From: Bradyrhizobium sp. Arg816
Lineage (GTDB): Bacteria > Pseudomonadota > Alphaproteobacteria > Rhizobiales > Xanthobacteraceae
Direction: 5' to 3'
Assembly: GCF_029989365.1 (NCBI RefSeq)
Contig: NZ_JAPRAQ010000012.1
Span: 62,001-126,000, forward strand
DNA length: 64,000 nucleotides
The translations under genes and the position numbers were made by a program. Each line of letters starts with the position of its first letter. The first letter of the stretch is position 1. Shown here piece after piece: positions 18,190 to 27,438 of this stretch. The notes below the pieces were generated by a model. It ran no database searches and was not told the origin of the DNA. It was given only the letters and a program-made list of their open reading frames with translations.

Positions 18190-19920
18190 ATGATGCCGGC
18201 GCATGAGACCTACGATGTCATTGTCGTCGGCGCCGGTGCCGGTGGCATGACGGCTGCGGCCGTTGCCGCCGCTGAAGGCTTGCGCGTGCTGGTGATCGAG
18301 AAGACGGCGTTCGTCGGCGGCACCACCGCCTGGTGCGACGGCATGGTCTGGATCCCCGCCAATCCCAAGATGAAGGACGTAGGGCTGTCCGACAGCATCA
18401 CGGACGCGGTCCGGTATCTGTCGAGCACCGTGCCGGAGCCTGCCAATGCCGGCTTGCGCGCCGCCTTCCTCGCGCGCGGGCCGGAGGCGGTCGCCTATCT
18501 CGAAGCCAACACCGAGGTTCGCCTCGAGCCGGTGAAAGCCTGTCCGGACTGTTATCCGGAGCGGCTGGGCGCGACATCAGGCGGGCGCGTGCTCGAGCCG
18601 GTCGCTTTCGACGGCACCCGGCTCGGCGCGCATTTCGCGCGGCTGCGCGCGCCGCTGCCGGAGTTCACGATGTTGGGCGGGATGATGGTCAATGGCCTCG
18701 ACATCCCGCATCTGCGCCGGGCCGGAAAATCGCTGCGTTCGACCCTGCGCGCGGCGCGGCTGGTTTCCGAGTACGCGTTGCAGCGGCTGCGCAATCGGCG
18801 CGGTACGACGCTGCATCTCGGCAATGCGCTCGCGGCGCGGCTCTATGCCTCGCTGCTGGCGCGTCAGGTCGAGATTCTCTTCTGCGCCGATGTCGAAGAC
18901 TTGTCGATGCAGGGCGATCGCGTCGGCGGCGTTGTCATCCGCCACGGCTCCCGTGACCGCCTGATCGCCGCGCGCCGCGGCGTGGTGGTTGCTACCGGCG
19001 GCTTTTCGCACGACGCTGTGTTGCGCAAACGCTTCTTCCCGGCCGCGGCCGGTTTCGTCTCGGCGGCCAGCACCGCTGTCACGGGCGACGGGCTCCGGCT
19101 TGCAACCACGGCCGGTGCCGCGCTCAACACGGAGGCGACGAGCCCGGCCTATTGGGTGCCGGCCTCGCTGTTCCGTCGCGCCGATGGCAGCCGTGGCGTT
19201 TTTCCACATACGGTGACGGACCGCGCCAAGCCCGGCGTGATCGCCATCAACGCGGCCGGCCGTCGCTTCGTCAACGAGGCGCAGTCCCACCATGAGTTCG
19301 TGCTGGCGATGTTGCGCGACAGCAATGGCGAGCCGGATCGGCCGTTTTATCTCGTCTGCGACCGTCGGTTCCTGTGGAGCTATGGCCTCGGTCGCATCAA
19401 GCCGTTTACGCTCAACCTCCGGCGCCATGTGGCGAGCGGCGAGTTGCTCAAGGCTCCCGACATCGCGCAGCTCGCGGCCAAGATCGGCGTCGATCCGTCC
19501 GTGCTCACGACGACGATCGCAGGTTACAACGTTGATGCGAAGCAGGGCCGCGATCCCGAATTCGGTCGCGGCAGCACCATCTATCAGCGCCACCTCGGCG
19601 AAGCCACGCACAAGCCCAATCCCTGCGTCGCGCCGATCCTCCGCGCGCCGTTCTTCGCGATGCGCATCCATCCGGCCGATCTCGGCACCGCCATCGGCAT
19701 GAAGGTGGATGCCCAGGCCCGCGTGCTGCGCGAGGACAGTACGCCGGTCGCGGGGCTCTACGCCTGCGGCAACGACATGGGGTCGATCATGAACGGCAAT
19801 TATCCGGGACCGGGCATCACGCTGGGGCCGGCGCTGACGTTCGGGTATATCGCGGGGCGGCATCTGGCGGAGGGGAGTGTGATGACAGCGACGTCTGCGG
19901 TTGCAGGGACTCCCGTCTAA
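18190..19920 (+). CDS. FAD-dependent oxidoreductase (fumarate reductase / ketosteroid dehydrogenase-like flavoprotein)
   Basis: A 576-residue flavoprotein. FAD binding is shown by YDVIVVGAGAGGMTAAAVAAAEG and by GLYACGNDMGSIMNGNYPG near the end, the pattern of the succinate-dehydrogenase/3-ketosteroid-dehydrogenase superfamily (FAD_binding_2). Cytoplasmic, no signal peptide. Two consecutive Met codons begin the gene (18190 or 18193). No steroid or fumarate genes are nearby, so the substrate cannot be assigned. Confidence 0.85.
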   Translation: MMPAHETYDVIVVGAGAGGMTAAAVAAAEGLRVLVIEKTAFVGGTTAWCDGMVWIPANPKMKDVGLSDSITDAVRYLSSTVPEPANAGLRAAFLARGPEAVAYLEANTEVRLEPVKACPDCYPERLGATSGGRVLEPVAFDGTRLGAHFARLRAPLPEFTMLGGMMVNGLDIPHLRRAGKSLRSTLRAARLVSEYALQRLRNRRGTTLHLGNALAARLYASLLARQVEILFCADVEDLSMQGDRVGGVVIRHGSRDRLIAARRGVVVATGGFSHDAVLRKRFFPAAAGFVSAASTAVTGDGLRLATTAGAALNTEATSPAYWVPASLFRRADGSRGVFPHTVTDRAKPGVIAINAAGRRFVNEAQSHHEFVLAMLRDSNGEPDRPFYLVCDRRFLWSYGLGRIKPFTLNLRRHVASGELLKAPDIAQLAAKIGVDPSVLTTTIAGYNVDAKQGRDPEFGRGSTIYQRHLGEATHKPNPCVAPILRAPFFAMRIHPADLGTAIGMKVDAQARVLREDSTPVAGLYACGNDMGSIMNGNYPGPGITLGPALTFGYIAGRHLAEGSVMTATSAVAGTPV

Positions 19921-19933
19921 CCATCTCCACCGC

Positions 19934-20036
19934 TGTCATTCCCCGCGAAGGCGGGGAATCCAGTACGCCGGGGCCTATCGATTGAGCCACAACCGTCTCG
20001 GAGTACTGGATCGCCCGGTCGAGCCGGGCGATGACA
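19934..20036. repeat. Palindromic intergenic repeat, family A (copy 1)
   Basis: A 103-base element: TGTCAT, hairpin CCCCGCGAAGGCGGGG, ATCCAGTA, about 40 spacer bases, TACTGGAT, hairpin CGCCCGGTCGAGCCGGGCG, ATGACA. The outer and inner boxes are mutually inverted, so the whole could fold as a cruciform. It fills the gap between two convergent genes. A second copy with the same design is at 53673-53777. Confidence 0.85.
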
Positions 20037-20060
20037 CCGGGAACGTGCACCCGCCTTCTC

Positions 20061-23000
20061 CTACTCCGCAGCCGCGGCAAAGCGGCTGTTCTCCAGCTCG
20101 GCCTCCAGCCGGGCTGTCTCGGCCGCCGCCAGCTTGATGTTGGCTTCCTTGACGTGGCCGAAGCCGCGGATCGTCTCGGGCACGCGGGCGAGCCGCGCCA
20201 GCAGCGGGATCTGCTCCGCCTTCAGCCCAGCCATCCGCTGGTCGATCATGACGAGATAATCCGCGACCAGCCTCCGCTCGGTCCGGCGCTCCTCGGTGCG
20301 GCCGAACGGGTCGAACGCGCCGCCGCGCAGGACCTTCAGCTTGGCGAGTAGGCGGAAGGCGTGGATCATCCAGCCGCCGAACTCCTTCTTCTGAAGGTGT
20401 CCGGTCGTCTTGTCGCGCTGCGCGAAGATCGGCGGGGCGAGGTGGTATTTCAGCGTGAAGTCGCCGTCGAACTTCTCCGACACCTTCTTGGCAAAGCTGC
20501 CGTCGGTATAGAGCCGCGCCACCTCGTACTCGTCCTTGTAGGCCATCAGCTTGAACAGGTTCTTCGCGACCACCTCGGTCAGCTCGGTGGACGCGGGCGA
20601 GGCGGCCCTTTCCGCCTTGCGCACCTTGGCGACGGCCGTGCGGTAGCGGTCGGCGTAGGCCTTGTCCTGATAGCCGGTCAGAAACTCCGCGCGGGTCGCG
20701 ATCACGTCGTCGAGCGACTTCGTCGGCGCGGAAGCGCGGCTCTTGAACTGGAGGACGCTGCGCACGCGCGACATGTCGTGGGCGGCCAGCCGTCCCCAGG
20801 TGAAGGCGAGCTTGTTCATCTCGATCGCGGCGCCGTTGATCTCGATGGCGCGGAGAAGGGCCCCCAGCGACAGCGGGATCGCGCCCTTCTGGAAGGCGAA
20901 GCCGAGCATGAAGGGATTGGTCGCGATCGAGTCGCCCATCAGGGCCGAGGCAATGCCTGTCGCGTCGATGATGTCGAGGTTCTTGTCGCCGACGGCGTCA
21001 CGCAGCACGGTCTGCATCGTGCCCATCTCGAAGTCGAGATCGGGATTTTGCACGAAGCTCGCGGTCGGTTGCAGGTCGGCATTGATGTAGGCTTTGGTCA
21101 CACCGCGTTCGGCACGGCTGAGCGCGGAGGGACCTGCCGAGACGATCATGTCGCAGCCGAGAATGACGTCGGCGCCGCCGGTGGTGATGCGGACGGCAGA
21201 GATGTCCTCCGGCCTCTGTGCGATGCGCACATGGCTCATCACCGCGCCGTTCTTCTGCGACAGGCCGGTGAAGTCGAGCGCTGAGCAGCCGCGGCCGTCG
21301 ACATGGGCGGCCATGCCGAGCAGCGCGCCGATGGTGATGACGCCGGTGCCGCCGATGCCGGTGACGAGGATGTTGTACGGCGCCTCGAGCTCGCGGGCAG
21401 GAGGCAGCGGCAGGTCGGCGAACAACTGTCCGGAATCGACCGCCGACGTCTTCATCCGCTTCAGGCTGCCGCCATGCACGGTGACAAAGCTCGGGCAAAA
21501 ACCTTCGACGCAGGAAAAATCCTTGTTGCAGTTCGACTGGTCGATCTGGCGCTTGCGGCCGAACTCGGTCTCCAGCGGCTGCACCGAGACGCAGTTGGAG
21601 GCCTGCGAGCAATCGCCGCAGCCTTCGCAGACGAGCTCGTTGATGAAGGCGCGCTTGGCGGGATCGGGATAGAGCCCGCGCTTGCGGCGGCGGCGCTTTT
21701 CGGCGGCGCAGGTCTGGTCGTAGATCACGACCGTGAGGCCCTTGATGTCACGCAGCTCGCGCTGCACGGCATCGAGCTCGCGGCGGTGATGGATGGTCGC
21801 GCCTTGCGGGAAGTAGTTTCCTTGCGGGTACTTGCTCGGGTCGTCGGAGACGATCGCGAGGCGCTTGACACCCTCGGCCCAGACCTGATGCGCAATCTGC
21901 GCGACGTTGAAGGCGCCTTCGGCCGGCTGGCCGCCGGTCATCGCGACCGCGTCGTTGTAGAGGATCTTGTAGGTGATGTTGATGCCGGCGGCGGAAGCCG
22001 CGCGAAGGGCGAGAAGTCCGGAATGGGTGTAGGTACCGTCGCCGAGGTTCTGAAAAATGTGCTTCTCGGTGGTGAAGGGCGACTGGCCGATCCAGTTCAC
22101 GCCCTCGGCGCCCATATGCGAGATCAGATCGGTGCGGCGGGTCGGCATGCTCAGGGCCATGCCGTGGCAGCCGATGCCGGCCATGGCGCGGCTTCCCTCG
22201 GGCACGCGCGTCGAGGAGTTGTGCGGGCAGCCCGAGCAGAAGAATGGCGTGCGCGCGAGCTTGATCTGCGTGCTTGATGTGACGGGATTGTCGAAGGCCT
22301 CGAGCCGCGCGAGGCGCTGCTCCAGCACCGGGCTGTGATGGCCGAGCTTTCGCAAGCGCGCCACCAGCGCGCCCGCGACGATGGTCGGCGTCAGTTCGCC
22401 TTCGCTCGGCAACAGCGGCGCGCCGCGCTCGTCGCGCTTGCCGGTGACGGTCGGCCGCCTCGACGCATCGATGTTGTAGAGGATGCGCATCAGCTGGTCT
22501 TCGATGAAGCCGCGCTTCTCCTCGACCACCAGCACGTCCTGAAGACCTTCGGCGAAACGTTTGGCGCCGCTCTCTTCCAGCGGCCAGGTCAGTGCGACCT
22601 TGTAGATACGAAGGCCGAGATCCTGCGCGTCCTTGTCGGTGATGCCCAAATCGGCCAGCGCCTGGCGCAGATCGAGATAGGCCTTGCCGGTCGCGACGAT
22701 GCCGAGCCGGGCGGGCTTTGAATCGAGCACGATACGGTCGAGCTGGTTGGCGCGGGCAAAGGCCTGCACGGCGGCCATCTTCGGGCCGAACAGACGTCTC
22801 TCGGCGTCCAGCGGCGGATCGGGCCAGCGGATGTTGAGGCCGCCGGGCGGCATCTCGAAATCGTCGGGCAGCTTGATCCGGATGCGCTCTGGATCGCTGT
22901 CGATTGAGGCCGAGCTTTCCACTGTCTCGCTGATCGCCTTGAAGCCGACCCAGCAGCCTGAGAAGCGCGACAGCGCAAAGCCATAGAGGCCGAGGTCGAG

Positions 23001-23537
23001 ATAGTCCTGGAGCGTCGCCGGATTGATCACGGGGATCAGCGCCGCCGCGAACACCTGCTCGCTCTGATGCGCCAGCGTCGAGGACTGGCAGCCATGGTCG
23101 TCGCCGGCAAGCGCGAGCACGCCGCCGTTGAGCGAGGTGCCGGCCGCATTCGCATGTTTGAGCGCGTCGACCGAGCGGTCGACGCCCGGGCCCTTGCCGT
23201 ACCAGATGCCGAACACGCCATCGACCTTGGCGCCGGGGAACAGGCCGACCTGCTGGCTGCCCCAGACGGCGGTCGCAGCCAGGTCCTCGTTCAGGCCGGG
23301 GACGAAGGCGATGTCGTGCTGCTGGAGGTGCGACTTCGCGCGCCACAGCGCGTGGTCGTACATGCCGAGCGGGGAACCGCGATAGCCCGAGATGAAGCCG
23401 CCGGTGTTGAGGCCCTGGAGCCGGTCGCGTTCGCGCTGCAACATGGGCAACCGAACCAGCGCCTGCGTGCCGGACAGGAAGATCCGCTTCGATTCGAGCC
23501 GGTATTTGTCGTCCAGCTCGACCTGCATCAGCGTCAT
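20061..23537 (-). CDS. Fused indolepyruvate ferredoxin oxidoreductase
   Basis: A 1158-residue single-chain 2-oxoacid:ferredoxin oxidoreductase that decarboxylates aryl- or branched-chain 2-oxoacids to acyl-CoA. The N-terminal part carries the pyrimidine/TPP domains; an iron-sulphur region with CEGCGDCSQASNC and a second Cys group ending EGFCPSF lies near residues 635-675; the C-terminal part has the gamma-type domain beginning NILVTGIGGTGV. This length and order match the fused enzymes of alphaproteobacteria. Transcribed alone. It is upstream of, and divergent from, the hotdog-like gene. Confidence 0.93.
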   Translation of the reverse strand: MTLMQVELDDKYRLESKRIFLSGTQALVRLPMLQRERDRLQGLNTGGFISGYRGSPLGMYDHALWRAKSHLQQHDIAFVPGLNEDLAATAVWGSQQVGLFPGAKVDGVFGIWYGKGPGVDRSVDALKHANAAGTSLNGGVLALAGDDHGCQSSTLAHQSEQVFAAALIPVINPATLQDYLDLGLYGFALSRFSGCWVGFKAISETVESSASIDSDPERIRIKLPDDFEMPPGGLNIRWPDPPLDAERRLFGPKMAAVQAFARANQLDRIVLDSKPARLGIVATGKAYLDLRQALADLGITDKDAQDLGLRIYKVALTWPLEESGAKRFAEGLQDVLVVEEKRGFIEDQLMRILYNIDASRRPTVTGKRDERGAPLLPSEGELTPTIVAGALVARLRKLGHHSPVLEQRLARLEAFDNPVTSSTQIKLARTPFFCSGCPHNSSTRVPEGSRAMAGIGCHGMALSMPTRRTDLISHMGAEGVNWIGQSPFTTEKHIFQNLGDGTYTHSGLLALRAASAAGINITYKILYNDAVAMTGGQPAEGAFNVAQIAHQVWAEGVKRLAIVSDDPSKYPQGNYFPQGATIHHRRELDAVQRELRDIKGLTVVIYDQTCAAEKRRRRKRGLYPDPAKRAFINELVCEGCGDCSQASNCVSVQPLETEFGRKRQIDQSNCNKDFSCVEGFCPSFVTVHGGSLKRMKTSAVDSGQLFADLPLPPARELEAPYNILVTGIGGTGVITIGALLGMAAHVDGRGCSALDFTGLSQKNGAVMSHVRIAQRPEDISAVRITTGGADVILGCDMIVSAGPSALSRAERGVTKAYINADLQPTASFVQNPDLDFEMGTMQTVLRDAVGDKNLDIIDATGIASALMGDSIATNPFMLGFAFQKGAIPLSLGALLRAIEINGAAIEMNKLAFTWGRLAAHDMSRVRSVLQFKSRASAPTKSLDDVIATRAEFLTGYQDKAYADRYRTAVAKVRKAERAASPASTELTEVVAKNLFKLMAYKDEYEVARLYTDGSFAKKVSEKFDGDFTLKYHLAPPIFAQRDKTTGHLQKKEFGGWMIHAFRLLAKLKVLRGGAFDPFGRTEERRTERRLVADYLVMIDQRMAGLKAEQIPLLARLARVPETIRGFGHVKEANIKLAAAETARLEAELENSRFAAAAE

Positions 23538-23701
23538 TTCAGGAGTCCTCGTCTCTCGTTCGGCGTGGGGGTTTGCGCTGCGGGAGGGAGTGCGGCGGCG
23601 CGACGCGAATTGTGACAGTCAAGAGCATGGGCCGGCGAAGTCAATACGGCTAGCCGCATCCGTGGCGCTCCTGCTAGTCATGGCTGCCTGTGGAGGACAC
23701 C

Positions 23702-24655
23702 ATGGCTGCAAACGCATTCGACACCGAGATGACAGAGACGCCCGAGGCGCTGATTGGCCCGTGGCGCCAGCCGCGCCAGATGCTGCACGCGCAAGTCTAC
23801 GACGCGCACGCCTCGATCTACGACGATGCCACCGCGCAGAAGCTCGGCTTCAAGGGCGGCACCATCGAAGGCCCGACGCATTTCAGCCAGTTCGCCCCGC
23901 TCGGCGCGCGGCTGTGGGGGCAGGCCTGGTTCGAAAGCGGTTGCCTGTCCGCGCATTACCGCAACGCCTGCTTCGAAGGCGAGGAGGTGCAGGCGATGCT
24001 GTCGAAGCCGCTGCCCGGCACGAGCCAGTGCCAGATCCAGATGGTCAAGCGCGACGGCACCGAGGTGCTGCGGGGCACGGCCTCGGTCGGCGAACCGCAC
24101 GCGGCGACCGCGCTCGAGGCGCGCCTCACCGAGCTCAAGCCACTCACCGATCCCGTGATCCTGCGCGACGTGAAGGTGGCGCAGACCACCAGGCGGCAGG
24201 CGGTACGGATGGCGTTCGACCAGAACATGGGCGACCTCTATCCGTTCTCCCTGAGGCAGAAGCTCGCCGTCATCACCGAGAACTCGCCGTATTATTCCGG
24301 CGCCGACAATCCGTGGGGCAGCGCGATCATCCCGATGGAGATGTTGAGCGTACTCCTCCAGTACCGCTCCAAGGACGATCCGTTGCCGGCGAAGGGGCCG
24401 GCGGTCGGCCTGTTCGCGGACCAGGAGATCAGGCTGATCAAGGGACCGCTCTTCGTCGATGAGGCATACGAAGTCGAGCGTGAGGTCGTCGCGCTCTCCG
24501 GCAGCCGCCGCACCGAGAGCGCCTGGATCAAGACGCGGGTGTTCGACAAGGCGGGCGCGGTGGTGGCCACCATGCTGCTCAACATGGCGACGCTGAAGGA
24601 TTCGTATGCGCCGTATGAGATGGAGTATCGGCAGCTGTACGGCGCGGGGCGGTAG
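23702..24655 (+). CDS. Hotdog-like (MaoC-type) protein of unknown function
   Basis: A 317-residue cytoplasmic protein. The segment AQKLGFKGGTIEGPTHFSQF followed by a conserved Gly-Glu (CFEGEEVQ) resembles an acyl-dehydratase/hotdog fold, and the length would allow two such domains. A Shine-Dalgarno GGAGG precedes the ATG at 23702; a GTG four codons upstream is possible. The gene is divergent from the indolepyruvate oxidoreductase gene with 164 bases between, so a link to 2-oxoacid or acyl-CoA catabolism is conceivable but not shown. Confidence 0.65.
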   Translation: MAANAFDTEMTETPEALIGPWRQPRQMLHAQVYDAHASIYDDATAQKLGFKGGTIEGPTHFSQFAPLGARLWGQAWFESGCLSAHYRNACFEGEEVQAMLSKPLPGTSQCQIQMVKRDGTEVLRGTASVGEPHAATALEARLTELKPLTDPVILRDVKVAQTTRRQAVRMAFDQNMGDLYPFSLRQKLAVITENSPYYSGADNPWGSAIIPMEMLSVLLQYRSKDDPLPAKGPAVGLFADQEIRLIKGPLFVDEAYEVEREVVALSGSRRTESAWIKTRVFDKAGAVVATMLLNMATLKDSYAPYEMEYRQLYGAGR

Positions 24656-24681
24656 GGGCAAGGCGTCGCCACACACTCCCT

Positions 24682-24807
24682 CGTCATTCCGGGGCGCGCG
24701 TCGCGCGAGCTATGATGCGCAATTGCGCATCAGAGAATCCATTTCACCTCGCGTGCTGCAGCCCCATGGATTCCGGGCTCGACGCTTCGCGTCGCCCCGG
24801 AATGACG
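24682..24807. repeat. Palindromic intergenic repeat, family A-like (copy 3)
   Basis: The ends CGTCATTCCGGGGCG and CGCCCCGGAATGACG are exact inverted repeats. Inside are the inverted boxes AATCCAT and ATGGATT and further small hairpins. The outer-box, hairpin, inner-box design is like 19934-20036 and 53673-53777, but the sequence differs, so it is a related subfamily. Here it lies between genes of the same direction. Confidence 0.8.
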
Positions 24808-24936
24808 ACGGAGAGCGCTCATCCTTTAAGCAAATGCACGTCGCAAAGTCGTCGCACAGCGAATAAGCAGGCGCGTGCTTTTCCGATAACATTCTGACAG
24901 CGCAGCAAATTTCCTCGCGCGGTCCTCCCGATCTCA

Positions 24937-24948
24937 ATTGTACACAAT
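24937..24948. promoter_or_regulatory. Candidate operator upstream of isochorismatase-NCS2 unit
   Basis: ATTGT-AC-ACAAT, a 5-2-5 inverted repeat, lies 56 bases ahead of the isochorismatase ATG. The symmetry is of the kind bound by FCD-type GntR regulators, but no regulator gene is adjacent. Speculative. Confidence 0.3.
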
Positions 24949-25003
24949 GGCACGGCGTTTGCAGAACTCCTGGCGAAGAGAGTTCTCGCGGGGGCCTTGA
25001 GTC

Positions 25004-25702
25004 ATGTTGAACTCGACCAAGCCGACACTGGGCGTCATCAGCGCCGAGCCCGAGCCGATCAGGCTCGACTGGCCTGCCACCGCGCTTCTCATCATCGACA
25101 TGCAGCGGGATTTCATGGAGCCGGGCGGCTTCGGCGAGACGCTGGGCAACGATGTCAGCCAGCTCGCGCGCGCGGTGAAGCCGATCGGCGCGGTGCTGAA
25201 GGCGGCGCGTGACACCGGCATGCTGGTGATCCACACGCGCGAGGGCCATCTGCCCGATCTCTCCGATGCGCCGCCCGCAAAGGTCGAGCGCGGCGCGCCG
25301 TCCTTGCGTATCGGCGATCCCGGTCCGATGGGCCGCATCCTCATTCGCGGCGAAGCCGGCCACGACATCATTCCCGAGCTCTATCCGCTCGACAGCGAGG
25401 TGGTGATCGACAAGCCCGGCAAGGGCGCGTTCTACGCCACCGAGCTCACGGACGTGCTGGAGAAATACGGCATCGAGAATCTTCTGGTGTGCGGCGTCAC
25501 CACGGAAGTGTGCGTCAACACGACCGTTCGCGAGGCCAATGACCGCGGCTATCGCTGCGTCGTCATCGCGGACGGCTGCGCATCCTACTTCCCGGAATTT
25601 CACGAGATGGGCCTGAAGATGATCAAGGCCCAGGGCGGCATCTTCGGCTGGGTCGCGGACTCAGCCGCAGTACTGGAGGCAATGAAGACTTCGACCACAT
25701 AG
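25004..25702 (+). CDS. Isochorismatase-family amidohydrolase, biuret-hydrolase-like
   Basis: A 232-residue cysteine hydrolase. The triad positions are Asp32 (IIDMQRDF), Lys137 (VIDKPGKGAF) and Cys170 (CGVTTEVCV), the last preceded by the family cis-peptide Val-Thr-Thr. The segments HTREGHLPDLSD and IGDPGPMGRILIRGE are particularly like biuret hydrolase and ureidoacrylate/ureide amidohydrolases, rather than true isochorismatases. The next gene, eleven bases on, encodes an NCS2 permease. Together they suggest uptake and hydrolysis of a ureide or nucleobase-derived amide. Exact substrate inferred, not shown. Confidence 0.85.
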   Translation: MLNSTKPTLGVISAEPEPIRLDWPATALLIIDMQRDFMEPGGFGETLGNDVSQLARAVKPIGAVLKAARDTGMLVIHTREGHLPDLSDAPPAKVERGAPSLRIGDPGPMGRILIRGEAGHDIIPELYPLDSEVVIDKPGKGAFYATELTDVLEKYGIENLLVCGVTTEVCVNTTVREANDRGYRCVVIADGCASYFPEFHEMGLKMIKAQGGIFGWVADSAAVLEAMKTSTT

Positions 25703-25712
25703 GGGTAACATC

Positions 25713-27380
25713 ATGAGCACATTGACGGGGACGGCCGGCAGTTCTGATCTGAGCAAGTCCGAGTTCAAGCCGGCACTATGGACATCGGGCGACTGGAACG
25801 CGTTCTTCGGCTTCGGCACCAACATCCTCGTCAACATGCTGGTGCTCACGGGCCTGCTGCGCTTCGTCCTGAAGATGCCGGATAGTCTCGTGTTCGGCCG
25901 CATCCTGCCCGCGCTCGGGCTGATGATGTGCCTCTCCACCTTCTACTACGCGTATCTCGCCTATCGGCTGGCGCAGAAGACCGGCCGCAACGATGTCTGC
26001 GCACTGCCTTCGGGCGTCAGCGTGCCGCACATGTTCATCGTCACCTTCGTGATCATGCTGCCGATCACGATCAAGACCGGTGATCCGCTCAAGGGCTGGT
26101 CGGCCGGCCTCGTCTGGGTGTTCTTCCAGAGCTTCATCCTGATGATCGGCGGCTTCATCGCACCGTTCATCCGCAAGATCACGCCGCGCGCCGCGCTGCT
26201 CGGCACGCTCGCCGGCGTCTCCGTCACCTTCATCTCGATGCGCCCTGCGTTGGAGATGTACATGACGCCGCAGATTGGTCTGGTCTGCTTCGCCATCATC
26301 CTGGTGAGCTGGTTCGGCGGCGTGAAATACTGGCGCGGCATTCCTGCCGGCCTCGTCGCCATCGCGGTCGGCATGGTCATCGCCTGGGGCTCGAACCTGT
26401 TCGGCCTCGGCCTCGGTGGGTTGAGCGTCGCGGGCGTCGGCGCAGCGTTTGCCAATTTCGGCTTCTCGGTGCCGATCCCGGCGGTGGGCTACGTCTTCTC
26501 CGGCTTCGAATTCCTCGGCATCATCCTCGTCACCGCCATTCCGTTCGGCATCTACGACCTCGTCGAGGCCATGGACAATGTCGAGAGCGCGGAAGCGGCC
26601 GGCGACGAATATCCGACCACGCGAGTGCTCACCGCCGACGGCGTCGTCAGCCTGATCGGCTGCCTGATGGGCAACCCCTTCATCAACGCCGTCTATATCG
26701 GGCATCCCGGCTGGAAGGCGATGGGCGGCCGCATCGGCTATTCGGCTGCGACCGGCATCATGGTGGTGGTGCTGGCCTGGTTCGGCATCATCTCGGTGCT
26801 GCTGGCGCTCGTGCCTGTGGTCGCGATCTCGCCGATCCTGCTCTATATCGGCATGCTGATCGGCGCACAGGCGTTCCAGACCACGCCGGTCAAGCACGCG
26901 CCTGCGATCGTGCTGGCTCTGACCCCGCATCTTGCCGCCTGGGCCAAGCTCCAGATCGACACGATGCTCGGCTCGACCATGACGGCGGCGGCGACCGTCG
27001 GCGGCATGGCCGCCGACAAGGCCGACGCGGTCAAGGCGGCCGCGATTGCAGCACTGCCGCAGCAGGGCGTGTTCTATCACGGCCTCGAGGTGATGGGCGG
27101 CGGCTCCATCCTCGGCGGCCTCATCCTCGGCGCGATCGGCGTCTTCATCATCGAGCGCGACTTCGAGAAGGCCTCGGCCTTCGCGCTGGTCGGTGCTGTG
27201 CTCACTTACTTCGGCTTCATGCATGGCGAAGCCGTCGGTATCGGCGGTGGCTTCGGCGTCACGCCCGCGGTGGCGTTCGCTTATGCCGTGATGGCGGCGG
27301 GACTGTTCGCGGCCAGCAAGCTCGGCGCCACCGAGCACTATGCCGCGCATCCGGAGATGCACGCCGCGCCTGCGGAGTAG
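25713..27380 (+). CDS. NCS2-like nucleobase/xanthine permease
   Basis: A 555-residue membrane protein with 12 or more helices, related to nucleobase permeases: GFGTNILVNMLVLTGLL near the start, ALPSGVSVPHMF, and the segment FGIYDLVEAMDNVESAEAAG containing the acidic residues typical of the substrate region. It is longer than E. coli UraA or XanQ. It is co-transcribed with the ureide-type hydrolase and followed by a strong terminator. Probably imports a purine/pyrimidine base or a ureide-like compound. Confidence 0.85.
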   Translation: MSTLTGTAGSSDLSKSEFKPALWTSGDWNAFFGFGTNILVNMLVLTGLLRFVLKMPDSLVFGRILPALGLMMCLSTFYYAYLAYRLAQKTGRNDVCALPSGVSVPHMFIVTFVIMLPITIKTGDPLKGWSAGLVWVFFQSFILMIGGFIAPFIRKITPRAALLGTLAGVSVTFISMRPALEMYMTPQIGLVCFAIILVSWFGGVKYWRGIPAGLVAIAVGMVIAWGSNLFGLGLGGLSVAGVGAAFANFGFSVPIPAVGYVFSGFEFLGIILVTAIPFGIYDLVEAMDNVESAEAAGDEYPTTRVLTADGVVSLIGCLMGNPFINAVYIGHPGWKAMGGRIGYSAATGIMVVVLAWFGIISVLLALVPVVAISPILLYIGMLIGAQAFQTTPVKHAPAIVLALTPHLAAWAKLQIDTMLGSTMTAAATVGGMAADKADAVKAAAIAALPQQGVFYHGLEVMGGGSILGGLILGAIGVFIIERDFEKASAFALVGAVLTYFGFMHGEAVGIGGGFGVTPAVAFAYAVMAAGLFAASKLGATEHYAAHPEMHAAPAE

Positions 27381-27399
27381 GTCTTGGAAAACATGAAAC

Positions 27400-27437
27400 G
27401 CAGCCGGGCGATGTCGTGTCGCCCGGCTGCTTTATTT
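27400..27437. terminator. Bidirectional intrinsic terminator
   Basis: A twelve-base stem GCAGCCGGGCGA / TCGCCCGGCTGC with loop TGTCGTG, followed on the plus strand by TTTATTT. On the minus strand it is followed by GTTTCATGTTTTCC, so it also serves the ABC permease gene that ends at 27439. Confidence 0.88.
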
Positions 27438-27438
27438 G

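Larger units (their letters stand above)
24656..25003. other. 348-base intergenic region
   Basis: Contains the family A-like palindromic element (24682-24807), a short AT-richer stretch and the presumed promoter and leader of the isochorismatase-NCS2 unit, including a small inverted repeat at 24937-24948. I see no gene here. Confidence 0.7.

Noticed and set aside
25776..27362. A 528-codon open frame on the minus strand opposite the NCS2 permease gene
   Set aside because: Its translation is His/Asp/Glu/Arg-rich with no domain; it is the antiparallel image of a GC-rich membrane-protein gene on the plus strand.
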